Assembly: GCF_000828055.2 (NCBI RefSeq)
Contig: NZ_CP010523.2
Coordinates: 4,216,001-4,280,000 of the forward strand
DNA: 64,000 nt
Direction: 5' to 3'
DNA from: Klebsiella variicola
GTDB lineage: Bacteria > Pseudomonadota > Gammaproteobacteria > Enterobacterales > Enterobacteriaceae
The translations under genes and the position numbers were made by a program. Shown here piece after piece: positions 36,185-52,150 of this stretch. The stretch's first letter is position 1, and every line of letters starts with the position of its first letter. The notes under the pieces are model-generated. The model was not told the origin of the DNA, ran no database searches, and saw only the letters and a program-made list of their open reading frames with translations.

Positions 36185-38059
36185 TTACTGCTGCTGGTCG
36201 ATGCTGTCACCCAGCTTAATTTTCGCCGCCTTGCGCAGGTTGCTCATCAGCGCTTCGAAAGCGATTTGGGCATTGTTCTGGGTAATCCCCTGAACCATGG
36301 CCTTCTTCTGCTCTTCCGGCATGTTGCCTGCTTTCACTTCATCCAGCGCCACCAGCACCACATCGCCTTGCATATTGCTGCCAACGCCGTAGACCGGTTT
36401 GCCCTGCTGCGGCAGCGGCAGAGTGAATGCCAGCTGGCTCAGCGGATCCTGGCCGGTACGAGAAAGCGTCTGCGGCGCGCCAAAGCTCAGGCCAGCCGCC
36501 TTCATCGCTTCATCGCCTTTGCCGTCTTTCAGCGCCGCCAGCAGCTTGTCGGCGTCCAGTTTCGCCTGCTGTTCCGCTTTATTGTGCTTAACGATATCGC
36601 TAACCTGCGCCTTCACTTCAGCCAGCGGCTTCACCGCCTCGGCTTTGTGCTCGCTGATGCGCAGAACAAATGCGCGATCGCCGTCAACGGTAATGATGTC
36701 GGAGTTGCTGCCCGGCGCGCCGTTCTCACCCACCAGACCGCCGTTGAAGATAGCGTCAGCGACCGGTTTAAAGTTCAGCTCTTCCGGCAGGTTATCGCGG
36801 CCAAACCAGCCGGTTTCCACCACTTTCAGTCCGGCGACCTGCGCCGCGCCCGCCAACGACTCATTATCGTTGCTGGCCGCATCGCTCACCTTCTGCTGCA
36901 GCGCGTAGTAAGCATCCAGCGCTTTTTCCTGCTTCACTTTCGCCGCAATGTCATTACGCACGTCAGCCAGCGGCTTCACCTGCGCCGGCTGGACGTCGTC
37001 CAGACGGGCCACCAGGAAGCCAACCGAGGATTTGATCACGCCAGACAGCTGGCCTTTCTCTTTCAGCCCGGCATCTTTCAGCTCTGGCACCGTAGAGGCC
37101 TCTTCCATCCACCCCATATCGCCGCCGTTGCGGGCAGAGATAATATCGGTCGATTTTTCTTTCGCCAGCGTGGCGAAATCTGCCCCTTTTTGCAGCTCGG
37201 CCAGCACCGCTTTCGCATCGGCTTCCGTTTTGGTCTGAATCACGCTGTAGCGGTTGCGCTGCGGCTGAGTGAACTGATCCTTATGCTGGTCGTACCATGA
37301 CTGAATCTCTTCGTCAGAGGCGCTCTCCTGCATGCTGGCGGCATCCATTTTGATATAGCTGACGCGGAACTGCTCCGGCGCCATAAAACGGGCCTGATTC
37401 TGCTGCCAGAAAGCGTTGATTTCCTCATCGCTGGCCGTCTGTTTTGCCGCCAGGGCATTCACGTTGATGGTCGCTTCGCGGACGACACGCTGCTGAGACA
37501 CCAGCGCCGCCAGCTGATCGGACTCACCCGGCAGCATGAAGTCGGTACCCGCAATGGCGTTAATCAGTTGCTGTGTGGTCAGCTGGTTACGCAGCGCCTG
37601 AGCGTACTGATCGGTGGTCATCCCCATCTGGGCGACAATACCACTGAAACGCTGGTTGTCGAACTTACCGTTCGTCTGGAAAGCCTGGGTCTGGAAGATC
37701 GCCTGCTTCACCTGCTCATCGCTGATGCTGAGGCCCAGCTCGCGGGCATACTGATCCAGAAGCGATTCATCGATCAGGCGGTTCAGCACCTGCTGGCGCA
37801 TGGTTTTCATGTAGTTTTCGTTCGCCGCCAGCTCGGAGAACTGCTCGCCAAGCTGCTGCTGCATACGGTTACGTTCGCTGGCGACGGCATTTTCAAACTG
37901 CCCACGGCCAATCTCCTGGCCATTCACTTTTGCGGCATAGTTTTTGCCACCGCCAATCAGGTAACCACTCACCCCGGTCAAAATGAACGAGACGATAATG
38001 ATACCGAAAATAATCTTGAGCACGACGCTGTTGGCGGCCGTGCGTAGGTTGTCCATCAT
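36185..38059 (-). CDS. ppiD: Periplasmic folding chaperone PpiD
   Basis: 624 residues from ATG 38059 (MMDN…, as in E. coli). A single N-terminal anchor (about 13–34) tethers it to the inner membrane next to SecYEG; most of the chain is periplasmic. SurA-like chaperone segments flank a parvulin domain (about 265–355; GADFATLAKEKSTD … GGDMGW). The parvulin domain of PpiD is generally inactive as an isomerase. Long reverse-strand frames here are shadows. Confidence 0.96.
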   Translation of the reverse strand: MMDNLRTAANSVVLKIIFGIIIVSFILTGVSGYLIGGGKNYAAKVNGQEIGRGQFENAVASERNRMQQQLGEQFSELAANENYMKTMRQQVLNRLIDESLLDQYARELGLSISDEQVKQAIFQTQAFQTNGKFDNQRFSGIVAQMGMTTDQYAQALRNQLTTQQLINAIAGTDFMLPGESDQLAALVSQQRVVREATINVNALAAKQTASDEEINAFWQQNQARFMAPEQFRVSYIKMDAASMQESASDEEIQSWYDQHKDQFTQPQRNRYSVIQTKTEADAKAVLAELQKGADFATLAKEKSTDIISARNGGDMGWMEEASTVPELKDAGLKEKGQLSGVIKSSVGFLVARLDDVQPAQVKPLADVRNDIAAKVKQEKALDAYYALQQKVSDAASNDNESLAGAAQVAGLKVVETGWFGRDNLPEELNFKPVADAIFNGGLVGENGAPGSNSDIITVDGDRAFVLRISEHKAEAVKPLAEVKAQVSDIVKHNKAEQQAKLDADKLLAALKDGKGDEAMKAAGLSFGAPQTLSRTGQDPLSQLAFTLPLPQQGKPVYGVGSNMQGDVVLVALDEVKAGNMPEEQKKAMVQGITQNNAQIAFEALMSNLRKAAKIKLGDSIDQQQ

Positions 38060-38211
38060 GGTGTAACAACGCTCCGCTGTAGATGACTTTAGCTCGCGCA
38101 GCATAGCACGTGATGGCCGCCGCGCGTGAGGACGTATTTTGACAAGAAAACAGGGTGATTGTCAGCCCACAAGTGGCGATAAACACACATAAAGTGGTCT
38201 GAAAAGGCAAT

Positions 38212-38237
38212 AAAAAAGGCACATCTCACGATGCGCC
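38212..38237 (-). terminator. Terminator after hupB
   Basis: GGCGCATC-GTGA-GATGTGCC followed by six U on the minus strand, about 36 bases after the hupB stop. Confidence 0.85.
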
Positions 38238-38273
38238 CTTGTACTTCGTCACATTCCCTGACGGGAAAGCCGA

Positions 38274-38546
38274 TCAGTTCACCGCGTCTTTCAGCGCTTT
38301 ACCAGCACGGAAGCCCGGCACTTTTGCGGCAGCGATAGTAATTTCTTTACCTGTTTGTGGGTTGCGACCAGTACGGGCGGCACGTTCTTTAACAGCAAAG
38401 GTACCAAAACCTACCAGCGCAACGTCATCCCCAGCCTGCAGAGATTCAGTAACAGAAGCGATTAAAGCATCTAACGCACGTCCAGCTGCAGCTTTAGAAA
38501 TGTCCGCACCCGCAGCAATTTTGTCAATCAGTTGAGATTTATTCAC
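38274..38546 (-). CDS. hupB: DNA-binding protein HU-beta
   Basis: 90 residues. A histone-like nucleoid protein that works as HU-alpha/beta dimers. The N-terminus [27 protein letters not shown] and the DNA-gripping arm [10 protein letters not shown] (with the intercalating proline) are standard. Lies between lon and ppiD, as in E. coli. Confidence 0.98.
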   Translation of the reverse strand: MNKSQLIDKIAAGADISKAAAGRALDALIASVTESLQAGDDVALVGFGTFAVKERAARTGRNPQTGKEITIAAAKVPGFRAGKALKDAVN

Positions 38547-38686
38547 TGTTCTCTTCCTCTCTTTATAATTTATATCGCACCTGAGTCCTTCATAGTGCGA
38601 CCGCGCAGCAGTTATATCAGGACTGTCATGCCCTTACAACAGCAGTTGTCGATGACCCCCCTGCCAGCGATCTAAGTTAGCTACAC

Positions 38687-38723
38687 AAAAAAAGGCTGGC
38701 AAGTCCGAAATGACTTACCAGCC
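38687..38723 (-). terminator. Terminator after lon
   Basis: GGCTGGTAAGTC and GACTTGCCAGCC form a long stem with one mismatch, followed by seven U on the minus strand. Confidence 0.9.
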
Positions 38724-38755
38724 CTATTTTTATTAGCGCAATTTGCGCAGAATCA

Positions 38756-41110
38756 CTATTTCGCGGTCACAACCTGCATGCCGAACGGTTCGTTCTGCAG
38801 CGCAAGTGTCAGAACTTCCTCGATTCGTTTCACCGGATGGATATCCAAATCGGCGATAACGTTATCTGGAATTTCTTCAAGGTCGCGTTTGTTCTCATCA
38901 GGAATCAGAACAGTCTTAATGCCGCCGCGATGCGCCGCCAGCAGTTTTTCCTTCAGACCGCCGATCGGCAGCACCTGACCACGCAGAGTGATTTCACCGG
39001 TCATCGCCACATCAGCGCGTACCGGGTTACCGGTCAGGCAGGAGACCAGCGCCGTGCACATGGCGATACCCGCGCTAGGACCATCCTTCGGCGTCGCCCC
39101 TTCCGGAACGTGGACGTGAATATCACGCTTCTCGTAGAAGTCGGCGTTAATGCCCAGTTTGTCCGCCCGCGAACGCACCACGGTCAGCGCAGCCTGAATC
39201 GATTCCTGCATGACCTCACCCAGCGAACCGGTGTAGGTCAGCTTGCCTTTGCCTGGTACGCAGGCGGTTTCGATGGTCAGCAGATCGCCCCCCACCTCCG
39301 TCCACGCCAGACCGGTCACCTGACCGACGCGGTTCTCGCTATCGGCACGGCCATAGTCAAAGCGCTGTACGCCGAGATAATCATGCAGATTCTCACCGTT
39401 AATCTCGATGTGTTTCAGCGACTTATCCAGCAGCAGCTGTTTAACGGCTTTACGGCACAGCTTGGAGATTTCACGCTCCAGGCTACGAACCCCCGCTTCA
39501 CGCGTGTAGTAACGAATAATGCCGATAATGGCGCTATCGTCGACGGTCAGCTCGCCTTTCTTCAGCGCGTTACGTTCGATCTGCTTCGGCAGCAGGTGAC
39601 GCTTGGCGATGTTCAGCTTTTCATCTTCGGTGTAACCGGAGAGGCGAATCACTTCCATACGATCCAGCAGCGGCGCCGGAATGTTCATGGAGTTAGACGT
39701 CGCCACGAACATCACATCGCTGAGATCGTAATCCACTTCCAGATAGTGGTCGTTAAAGGCCACGTTCTGTTCCGGATCCAGCACCTCAAGCAACGCAGAA
39801 GCCGGGTCGCCGCGCATGTCGGAAGACATTTTGTCGATCTCATCCAGCAGGAACAGCGGGTTTTTCACCCCCACTTTCGCCATTTTCTGGATCAGTTTGC
39901 CCGGCATCGAGCCAATATAGGTCCGACGATGACCGCGAATTTCCGCTTCATCGCGCACGCCACCTAACGCCATACGTACGTATTTACGTCCGGTCGCTTT
40001 GGCGATGGATTGACCTAACGAGGTTTTACCTACCCCCGGCGGTCCCACCAGACAGAGGATTGGCCCCTTGATTTTGTTCACCCGGCTCTGCACCGCGAGA
40101 TATTCAAGGATGCGATCCTTCACGCGCTCCAGGCCATAGTGATCGGTATCAAGGATCTCCTGGGCCTGGCGCAGGTCTTTTTTGACCTTACTGCGCGCGT
40201 TCCACGGCACCTGCACCATCCAGTCGATGTAGCCACGCACGACGGTCGCTTCCGCCGACATCGGCGACATCATCTTCAGTTTCTGCAGTTCCGCTTCGGT
40301 TTTTTCTTTCGCCTCTTTCGGCATTTTCGCCGCGTCGATCTTACGCTTCAGCGCTTCGTTTTCGTCCGGGGCGTCGTCCATCTCGCCGAGTTCTTTCTGA
40401 ATCGCTTTCATTTGCTCGTTCAGATAGTACTCGCGCTGGGATTTCTCCATCTGCTTTTTGACGCGGTTGCGAATACGCTTCTCAACCTGCAGCAGATCGA
40501 TTTCCGATTCCATCATCGCCATCAGATATTCCAGACGTTCGTTGACGTCGGACATCTCAAGCACAGACTGCTTGTCAGCCAGCTTCAGCGGCATGTGCGC
40601 CGCGATGGTATCCGCCAGGCGCGCCGGATCGTCGATGCTGTTCAGCGACGTCAGCACTTCCGGTGGGATCTTTTTGTTCAGCTTGATATAGCCTTCAAAC
40701 TGGCTGATAGCGGTGCGAACCAGCACTTCCTGCTCGCGTTCGTCAATCGCCGGCGAGTCGAGATACTCCGCTTTCGCCGAGAAATGTTCGCCATTATCAG
40801 ACAGCGCAGAAATACGTGCACGCTGCAGCCCTTCGACCAGCACCTTCACGGTGCCGTCCGGCAGCTTCAGCATCTGCAAAATAGACGCCACGGTTCCAAC
40901 GGTGAAAAGATCGTTTACACCCGGCTCATCCGTCGACGCTTCTTTCTGCGCAACCAGCATGATTTTTTTATCATGGTCCATGGCCGCTTCGAGGCAACGA
41001 ATAGATTTTTCCCGCCCTACGAACAGGGGTATGACCATGTGCGGATAAACCACCACATCGCGCAATGGCAATACGGGGATTTCAATGCGTTCAGAACGCT
41101 CAGGATTCAT
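38756..41110 (-). CDS. lon: ATP-dependent protease Lon
   Basis: 784 residues from ATG 41110, the E. coli length. An N-terminal substrate-binding region, an AAA+ module with Walker [10 protein letters not shown] (about residue 356) and a C-terminal serine–lysine protease with [11 protein letters not shown] (catalytic Ser near 679) and Lys near 722. It degrades misfolded proteins and regulators such as SulA and RcsA (capsule control, relevant in Klebsiella). A sigma-32 promoter lies upstream. Confidence 0.98.
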   Translation of the reverse strand: MNPERSERIEIPVLPLRDVVVYPHMVIPLFVGREKSIRCLEAAMDHDKKIMLVAQKEASTDEPGVNDLFTVGTVASILQMLKLPDGTVKVLVEGLQRARISALSDNGEHFSAKAEYLDSPAIDEREQEVLVRTAISQFEGYIKLNKKIPPEVLTSLNSIDDPARLADTIAAHMPLKLADKQSVLEMSDVNERLEYLMAMMESEIDLLQVEKRIRNRVKKQMEKSQREYYLNEQMKAIQKELGEMDDAPDENEALKRKIDAAKMPKEAKEKTEAELQKLKMMSPMSAEATVVRGYIDWMVQVPWNARSKVKKDLRQAQEILDTDHYGLERVKDRILEYLAVQSRVNKIKGPILCLVGPPGVGKTSLGQSIAKATGRKYVRMALGGVRDEAEIRGHRRTYIGSMPGKLIQKMAKVGVKNPLFLLDEIDKMSSDMRGDPASALLEVLDPEQNVAFNDHYLEVDYDLSDVMFVATSNSMNIPAPLLDRMEVIRLSGYTEDEKLNIAKRHLLPKQIERNALKKGELTVDDSAIIGIIRYYTREAGVRSLEREISKLCRKAVKQLLLDKSLKHIEINGENLHDYLGVQRFDYGRADSENRVGQVTGLAWTEVGGDLLTIETACVPGKGKLTYTGSLGEVMQESIQAALTVVRSRADKLGINADFYEKRDIHVHVPEGATPKDGPSAGIAMCTALVSCLTGNPVRADVAMTGEITLRGQVLPIGGLKEKLLAAHRGGIKTVLIPDENKRDLEEIPDNVIADLDIHPVKRIEEVLTLALQNEPFGMQVVTAK

Positions 41111-41191
41111 AGAGCTCTCTCTTAGTTTAAAGTCCGCCAGGTAGCCGACGACGCCATACTCCACTGCATCGTCGTTAATATGTAATCCAGT

Positions 41192-41220
41192 ATATGGGGA
41201 TGTATTCCACACATTCAACG
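41192..41220 (-). promoter_or_regulatory. Heat-shock (sigma-32) promoter of lon
   Basis: On the minus strand CGTTGAATG is followed 14 bases later by CCCCATAT, the sigma-32 pattern and closely like E. coli lon. Confidence 0.85.
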
Positions 41221-41239
41221 GCGGGAATGCAGGAAAAAT

Positions 41240-41267
41240 AAAAGGGGAGATAAAATCCCCCCTTTTT
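41240..41267. terminator. Terminator between clpX and lon
   Basis: An AAAAGGGG…CCCCTTTT type hairpin with U-rich ends on both strands, placed after clpX. It separates lon from clpPX. Confidence 0.75.
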
Positions 41268-41293
41268 GTTAACTGCTTGAGTGAAATGGTTAA

Positions 41294-42568
41294 TTATTCA
41301 CCAGATGCCTGTTGGGCTTCCGGTTTGCCGTAGATCAGCAGCGGTTTGCTCTGACCTTCGATAACCGACTCATCAATGACCACTTTCTCGACATCATCCA
41401 TCGAAGGCAGGTCATACATGGTATCCAGCAGCGCCGCTTCCACAATCGAGCGCAGACCGCGGGCGCCGGTTTTACGCGCCATCGCTTTCTTGGCGATGGC
41501 GTCCAGCGCTTCGTCGCGGAATTCAAGCTCTGCGCCCTCAAGGCTAAACAGCGCCTGATACTGCTTGGTCAGGGCATTTTTCGGCTCTTTCAGGATCTGG
41601 ATCAGGGCTTCTTCGCTCAGCTCATTCAGGGTCGCCACCACCGGCAGACGGCCAATGAATTCCGGGATCAGACCAAACTTGATCAGATCTTCCGGCTCGA
41701 CCTGGGCCAGCAGCTCGCCCTCGCTCGCTTTGTCGGACTTCGCTTTTACCGTCGCGCCAAAACCAATGCCGGAGCCGGTTTCAACACGGTGGGAAATCAC
41801 TTTGTCCAGGCCGGCGAACGCGCCGCCGCAGATAAACAGGATCTTGGAGGTATCAACCTGCAGGAACTCTTGCTGCGGATGTTTACGCCCGCCCTGCGGT
41901 GGAACGGCGGCGACGGTGCCTTCGATAAGCTTCAGCAACGCCTGCTGTACGCCTTCGCCGGAGACGTCGCGGGTAATCGACGGGTTATCGGATTTACGCG
42001 AAATTTTGTCGATTTCGTCGATATAAACGATGCCGCGCTGCGCTTTCTGCACATCGTAGTCGCACTTCTGCAGCAGTTTCTGAATGATATTTTCGACGTC
42101 CTCACCCACATAACCCGCTTCGGTCAGGGTGGTGGCGTCTGCCATGGTAAACGGCACATCCAGCAGGCGCGCCAGCGTTTCCGCCAACAGCGTTTTACCG
42201 GAACCGGTCGGCCCGATCAGCAGAATGTTACTTTTACCCAGCTCTACGCCATTGCTGGTATCGCCATTGCGCAGACGTTTGTAGTGGTTGTATACCGCGA
42301 CCGCCAACACTTTCTTCGCCTGTTCCTGACCGATGACATAGTCATCAAGGTGGTGGCGAATCTCGTGCGGCGTCGGCAATGCGCTGCGCTCGCGGTGCGG
42401 CGCAACTTCTTTAATCTCTTCGCGAATGATGTCGTTACATAAATCAACGCATTCGTCGCAGATATACACGGATGGCCCGGCGATCAGCTTACGCACTTCA
42501 TGCTGGCTTTTGCCGCAAAAAGAGCAATACAACAATTTGCCCGATCCATCTTTGCGTTTATCTGTCAT
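41294..42568 (-). CDS. clpX: ClpX, ATP-dependent unfoldase of ClpXP
   Basis: 424 residues from ATG 42568, the E. coli length. An N-terminal zinc-binding domain with two CxxC pairs (CSFC and CDEC, about residues 15–40) recruits substrates and adaptors. The AAA+ core has Walker A GPTGSGKT and Walker [11 protein letters not shown], and the IGFG loop (SGIGFGATV) docks on ClpP. It unfolds ssrA-tagged and other substrates. Downstream of clpP. Confidence 0.98.
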   Translation of the reverse strand: MTDKRKDGSGKLLYCSFCGKSQHEVRKLIAGPSVYICDECVDLCNDIIREEIKEVAPHRERSALPTPHEIRHHLDDYVIGQEQAKKVLAVAVYNHYKRLRNGDTSNGVELGKSNILLIGPTGSGKTLLAETLARLLDVPFTMADATTLTEAGYVGEDVENIIQKLLQKCDYDVQKAQRGIVYIDEIDKISRKSDNPSITRDVSGEGVQQALLKLIEGTVAAVPPQGGRKHPQQEFLQVDTSKILFICGGAFAGLDKVISHRVETGSGIGFGATVKAKSDKASEGELLAQVEPEDLIKFGLIPEFIGRLPVVATLNELSEEALIQILKEPKNALTKQYQALFSLEGAELEFRDEALDAIAKKAMARKTGARGLRSIVEAALLDTMYDLPSMDDVEKVVIDESVIEGQSKPLLIYGKPEAQQASGE

Positions 42569-42818
42569 GAGTCCAAACCTCTTTTTAAGTTCTTTGTGCC
42601 GCACACGACGACGCAAATGCCATTCTCAGGCGCAAGCCGCCATATAGCGTTGTGCCGCCCTTCATTAGTATATACACAAAATCCTTCGCGCTACATCGAG
42701 GCGGTGGCAAAGCCTCCGGCCGCAAGCCTGCCCGGCAAGCGTCCGAAAAAATGCCAACCACCCGAAAAATCGCGGCGAGAAGGATGAAGCGTAAAGCGGC
42801 ACCCTTGCGCCTCGGGCA

Positions 42819-43442
42819 TCAATTACGATGGGTCAAAATAGAGTCGACCAGCCCGTACTCCACGGCTTCCGCAGCGGAGAGGAAGCGGTCACGCTCGGTG
42901 TCACGCTCAATCTGCTCAAGAGACTGGCCGGTATGATGCGCCATCAGCTCATTCATGCGTCCTTTCACCTTCAGGATTTCACGGGCGTGGATCTCAATAT
43001 CCGTCGCCTGTCCCTGATAGCCGCCCAGCGGCTGGTGGATCATCACGCGGGAGTTCGGCAGGCAGAAGCGCTTGCCTTTCGCCCCGGCGGTCAGCAGAAA
43101 CGCGCCCATAGAAGCGGCCTGCCCCATACAAATGGTGCTGACATCCGGCTTGATGAACTGCATGGTGTCATAAATCGACATCCCGGCGGTGATCACCCCG
43201 CCCGGAGAGTTAATGTACAGGTAAATGTCTTTTTCCGGGTTTTCCGCTTCCAGAAACAGCATCTGCGCCACGATCAGGTTTGCCATGTGGTCTTCGACCT
43301 GGCCGGTCAGAAAAATGACGCGTTCCTTAAGCAGACGGGAGTAGATATCAAAAGAACGTTCACCGCGTGAGGTCTGTTCAATGACCATCGGCACCAGGGC
43401 CATATGGGGTGCAAAGTTGTCTCGTTCGCCACTGTATGACAT
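42819..43442 (-). CDS. clpP: ClpP, proteolytic subunit of ClpXP/ClpAP
   Basis: 207 residues. A serine protease forming a double heptamer; the catalytic serine is in GQAASMGAF, the histidine in [10 protein letters not shown], and Asp follows near residue 185. The first 14 residues are a propeptide in E. coli. clpX lies 250 bases downstream with no obvious gene between. A sigma-32 promoter precedes it. Confidence 0.98.
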   Translation of the reverse strand: MSYSGERDNFAPHMALVPMVIEQTSRGERSFDIYSRLLKERVIFLTGQVEDHMANLIVAQMLFLEAENPEKDIYLYINSPGGVITAGMSIYDTMQFIKPDVSTICMGQAASMGAFLLTAGAKGKRFCLPNSRVMIHQPLGGYQGQATDIEIHAREILKVKGRMNELMAHHTGQSLEQIERDTERDRFLSAAEAVEYGLVDSILTHRN

Positions 43443-43585
43443 TTCCGTCTCCTGGAGTAATTTTAAAATACCTGCTGCACTGATTGTAACCTTACGGACG
43501 GATTATCAGCCACAGTTTCTATCCGCTGAACGCGTCACCGCCTCTTCAACACGCGTGCGATAGCGGATGCAGTTGCCTCCCCCGG

Positions 43586-43614
43586 TAATGGGGATGGTGT
43601 TGCCATATTTCAAG
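43586..43614 (-). promoter_or_regulatory. Heat-shock (sigma-32) promoter of clpP
   Basis: On the minus strand CTTGAA is followed 15 bases later by CCCCATTA, fitting the sigma-32 consensus. Confidence 0.75.
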
Positions 43615-43686
43615 CATAACAAGCTTTTGCTGTAACGCTATCATGGTAAATGCGTTTTAGCACCGTGCCTGAGGCTATCATTATCT

Positions 43687-43721
43687 TAAAAAAAAAACCC
43701 GCCGCCTTTCGGCAACGGGTT
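43687..43721 (-). terminator. Terminator after tig
   Basis: AACCCGTTGCC-GAAA-GGCGGCGGGTT with one mismatch, then about ten U on the minus strand. Confidence 0.92.
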
Positions 43722-43752
43722 TTTGCTCGAACCTTAAACAATCGCGGCGAAA

Positions 43753-45396
<1,644 letters not shown>

Positions 45397-45714
45397 CTAG
45401 GCGATACTCCCCGCACCGCGGCAAGGCGGCGAGGCGAAAACCGTATCCTGTAATGCTTCCCACTCTTTTATCGTGTAGGTGTGCAGCGCCAGGGCATGCA
45501 CCGTATTCGACAGCTCCTCGGTTAGCGTGCCGTAGATCATACGGTGGCGATTGAGGAAACGCTCGCCAGTGAAGCGATCGCTCACTAACACCACTTTAAA
45601 ATGACTTTCAGAGCCCGCTGGGACGTTGTGACGATAACTTTCATCCACGACTTCGAGATACATCGGGTCGAACGCTGCTCTAAGTTTTGCTTCGATCTGT
45701 TCACGTATCATCAT
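45397..45714 (-). CDS. bolA: BolA family regulator
   Basis: 105 residues from the MMIREQ start at 45714, as in E. coli. A class II KH-like fold with the conserved [20 protein letters not shown] segment. BolA influences cell shape, biofilm and stress response, and can bind [2Fe-2S] with monothiol glutaredoxin Grx4. A longer in-frame start overlaps the promoter region and was not used. Confidence 0.97.
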   Translation of the reverse strand: MMIREQIEAKLRAAFDPMYLEVVDESYRHNVPAGSESHFKVVLVSDRFTGERFLNRHRMIYGTLTEELSNTVHALALHTYTIKEWEALQDTVFASPPCRGAGSIA

Positions 45715-46016
45715 GAATTTTCTCCTCCGACAACGCTGAGATGCCGCCACTCCATTTAAATGTTAGCCGCTTTTACCGCTTCCATTAGGAGAAAACAACA
45801 AAAAATTAGCATTGTTCTGATATTTTCATTCAAAAGTATCACGTTTACTGGCTCTGGTCGCCAGATCCGCCGGGGAAAGAGCGATTAACCATGGCGGGAC
45901 GCTCAGAAAACCGCCAGGGCGATGGATTTACACGCGTTGCCACTTCCCCTTGCCGTTGGCAATGCTATGATGGCGGTAATTTTCCTTATAACAACACCAT
46001 GCGTTGAGACCTGAAC
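45715..46016. other. Divergent bolA–yajG region
   Basis: 302 bases without a gene, with an AT-rich centre. It must carry the bolA and yajG promoters; I cannot assign individual elements with confidence. Confidence 0.5.
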
Positions 46017-46595
46017 ATGCTTAAGAAGATCCTTTTCCCGTTGGTCGCCATGTTTATGCTGGCAGGATGCGCCACGCCGCCGACCACCATTGAAGTATCG
46101 CCGAAAATCACGCTGCCGCAGCAGGATCCGAGCCTGATGGGCGTGACCGTCAGCATCAACGGCGCCGATCAGCGTCCGGACCAGGCGCTGGCGAAAGTCA
46201 CGCGCGACAATCAGCAGGTCACCCTCACCGCCTCGCGCGATCTGCGCTTCCTGCTGCAGGAAGTGCTGGAGAAACAGATGACCGCTCGCGGCTACATGAT
46301 TGGCCCGAACGGTGCGGTCGATCTGCAGATTATTGTCAATAAACTCTACGCTGACGTCTCCCAGGGCAACGTGCGCTACAACATCGCCACGAAAGCCGAT
46401 ATCGCCATCATCGCCACCGCGGCAAACGGCACGAAGATGACCAAAAACTACCGCGCCAGCTATTCCGTTGAAGGCGCCTTCCAGGCCTCGAACAAGAACA
46501 TCGCTGATGCCGTCAACAGCGTCCTGACCGATACCATCGCCGATATGGCGCAGGACACCAGCATCCACGATTTCATCAAGCAAAACGCGCGTTAA
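46017..46595 (+). CDS. yajG: YajG lipoprotein
   Basis: 192 residues. A lipoprotein signal ends LAGC with lipidated Cys18. The body matches YajG (QDPSLMGVTVSINGADQRPDQALAKV). It is an envelope lipoprotein of unknown function, located just upstream of ampG as in E. coli, where it is linked with that gene. Confidence 0.95.
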   Translation: MLKKILFPLVAMFMLAGCATPPTTIEVSPKITLPQQDPSLMGVTVSINGADQRPDQALAKVTRDNQQVTLTASRDLRFLLQEVLEKQMTARGYMIGPNGAVDLQIIVNKLYADVSQGNVRYNIATKADIAIIATAANGTKMTKNYRASYSVEGAFQASNKNIADAVNSVLTDTIADMAQDTSIHDFIKQNAR

Positions 46596-46601
46596 TGCCA
46601 C

Positions 46602-46629
46602 CACGAACCCGGCCGCGGCCGGGTTCGTG
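46602..46629 (+). terminator. Hairpin between yajG and ampG
   Basis: A near-perfect 28-base palindrome (CACGAACCCGG … CCGGGTTCGTG) ending 9 bases before the ampG start. It has only a short U-tract, so it may attenuate rather than stop transcription into ampG. Confidence 0.6.
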
Positions 46630-46638
46630 CTTTATGCT

Positions 46639-48114
46639 ATGTCCAGTCACTACTTACGCATTTTTCAACAGCCGAAATCAGCGATTTTGCTGATCCTCGG
46701 TTTCGCCTCAGGCCTGCCGCTGGCCCTCACCTCCGGTACCCTGCAGGCCTGGATGACAGTGGAAAATATCGATCTGAAAACGATCGGTTTTTTCTCACTC
46801 GTCGGCCAGGCCTATGTCTTTAAATTTCTCTGGTCCCCGCTAATGGACCGCTATACGCCGCCGTTTCTTGGACGTCGTCGCGGTTGGCTGCTGACTACCC
46901 AGGTCCTGCTCCTGCTGGCTATCGCGGCGATGGGCTTTCTTGAGCCTGTCTCCCAGCTCCGCTGGATGGCGGCGCTGGCGGTAGTGATCGCCTTCTGCTC
47001 GGCGTCACAGGATATTGTGTTCGACGCCTGGAAAACCGACGTTCTGCCAGCGGAAGAGCGCGGCGCTGGCGCCGCGATCAGCGTGCTGGGTTATCGCCTC
47101 GGGATGCTGGTATCCGGGGGGCTGGCACTGTGGCTTGCCGACCGCTATCTCGGCTGGCAGGGGATGTACTGGCTGATGGCGGCGCTGCTGGTGCCGTGCA
47201 TCATCGCCACACTGCTGGCGCCCGAGCCGAGCGACGTTATCCCGGTTCCCAGATCGCTGGAGCAGGCGGTCGCCGAACCGCTGCGCGATTTTTTCGGTCG
47301 CAATAACGCCTGGCTGATTCTGCTGCTCATCGTCCTTTATAAGCTGGGCGATGCGTTTGCCATGAGCCTGACCACCACCTTCCTGATCCGCGGCGTCGGT
47401 TTTGACGCCGGCGAAGTGGGGATGGTGAACAAAACCTTAGGCCTGTTTGCCACCATTCTCGGCGCCCTGTACGGCGGGGTCCTGATGCAGCGGCTGACGC
47501 TGTTTCGGGCGCTGCTGATCTTCGGTGTGCTGCAGGGGGTCTCCAACGCTGGCTACTGGCTGCTGTCGATTACCGATAAGCACCTCTATTCCATGGCAAC
47601 CGCCGTGTTCTTTGAAAACCTGTGCGGGGGAATGGGGACGGCGGCGTTTGTCGCGCTGCTGATGACGCTGTGCAATAAATCATTCTCCGCTACCCAGTTC
47701 GCGCTGCTCTCTGCGCTGTCCGCGGTCGGCCGCGTGTACGTTGGGCCAATCGCCGGCTGGTTTGTCGAGGCCCACGGCTGGTCGACGTTCTATCTCTTCT
47801 CGGTCGTCGCGGCGGTGCCGGGGATTGCCCTGCTGCTGCTGTGCCGGCAAACGCTTGAGCATACCCAACGCACAGCAAGCTTTATGCCGCGAAGCGAATA
47901 CCCGCAAGCCTATGCGCTGGCGTTAAGGATCCTGGCGCTGGGCTGCCTGCTGCTGGCGGTATGGCTGGTACTGCTGATCATGAACGCCCTGGATTACACC
48001 GCCTTCTCTTTCCTGTCCGGTCTGCTGGAGGTTGCGGCGCTGACTGCGGTGGGCGGTATTTTGTTCGGCGGTCTGCTCGACTACCTGGCGCTGCGTAAAA
48101 CTCGCCTGATTTAA
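46639..48114 (+). CDS. ampG: Muropeptide permease AmpG
   Basis: 491 residues from ATG 46639, as in E. coli (MSS-YLRIFQQP). An inner-membrane MFS-type importer with about 14 helices carrying GlcNAc-anhydroMurNAc-peptides from the periplasm for cell-wall recycling; it is needed for AmpC beta-lactamase induction in species with AmpR. An upstream ATG four codons earlier lies closer to the hairpin and was not used. Confidence 0.97.
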   Translation: MSSHYLRIFQQPKSAILLILGFASGLPLALTSGTLQAWMTVENIDLKTIGFFSLVGQAYVFKFLWSPLMDRYTPPFLGRRRGWLLTTQVLLLLAIAAMGFLEPVSQLRWMAALAVVIAFCSASQDIVFDAWKTDVLPAEERGAGAAISVLGYRLGMLVSGGLALWLADRYLGWQGMYWLMAALLVPCIIATLLAPEPSDVIPVPRSLEQAVAEPLRDFFGRNNAWLILLLIVLYKLGDAFAMSLTTTFLIRGVGFDAGEVGMVNKTLGLFATILGALYGGVLMQRLTLFRALLIFGVLQGVSNAGYWLLSITDKHLYSMATAVFFENLCGGMGTAAFVALLMTLCNKSFSATQFALLSALSAVGRVYVGPIAGWFVEAHGWSTFYLFSVVAAVPGIALLLLCRQTLEHTQRTASFMPRSEYPQAYALALRILALGCLLLAVWLVLLIMNALDYTAFSFLSGLLEVAALTAVGGILFGGLLDYLALRKTRLI

Positions 48115-48593
48115 GGAAGCTGCATCATTATTAGCCGTTGTAATTACGAAACGTAATTATAACGGCTTATTAACGCTTTTATATTGCCCGCCGCGCTATT
48201 TGTTGTTTTGTGCGTTTTTGATTTCTGGAAATTATTGACAGTTTTCATTCGATTCTTTAAATAATTTAACCGATTCAGCTACGGCGATTTTATTTTAGGT
48301 TTTCACAATGTCTTTTATTTGATAATTAAATGTTAAACAATTGTTCTAATTTTTGGGTGGTTATGCCCATTCACCGCTAAGCACTCCTTTTCTTATCCCT
48401 TTCGTTATCAATCCCACGAAAATCAGGCTTTGCAAGCGATTACGTAACACTACGTAACATATGTGACAAACCAAGCAGAAGCCGCTAACACAGAACTGAC
48501 AGAGATCCAATCATGTTTACAGTAATGCAACCTTACCGTAAAATGCCCGTACACTTTAAACGCCACCAGATCCCGTGGAATTGAGGTCGTTCA
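48115..48593. other. ampG–cyoA intergenic region
   Basis: 479 bases without a gene. It starts with the ampG hairpin (48133–48167) and continues as an AT-rich stretch leading to cyoA. It should hold the cyo promoter, which in E. coli is repressed by ArcA and Fnr; I cannot place the sites exactly. Confidence 0.6.
48133..48167 (+). terminator. Long hairpin after ampG
   Basis: AGCCGTTGTAATTAC and GTAATTATAACGGCT form a 15-bp stem with one mismatch and a 5-base loop, followed by an A/T-rich tail. Probable terminator. Confidence 0.65.

Positions 48594-52149
<3,556 letters not shown>

Positions 52150-52150
<1 letters not shown>

Larger units (their letters stand above)
43443..43752. other. clpP promoter region and tig terminator region
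   Basis: 310 bases without a gene. It holds the clpP heat-shock promoter (43586–43614) and the tig terminator (43687–43721); nothing else is apparent. Confidence 0.7.

Noticed and set aside
36140-37300. A 386-codon plus-strand reading frame opposite ppiD
   Set aside because: It is the reverse-strand shadow of ppiD: low-complexity Arg/Leu/Phe composition, no ribosome-binding site, no known domain.
38837-39967. A 376-codon plus-strand frame opposite lon
   Set aside because: Antisense shadow caused by high GC and strong codon bias of lon; the protein is His/Gln/Arg-rich without recognisable fold.
41312-42442. A 376-codon plus-strand frame opposite clpX
   Set aside because: Antisense shadow of an unmistakable core gene; no start signal.
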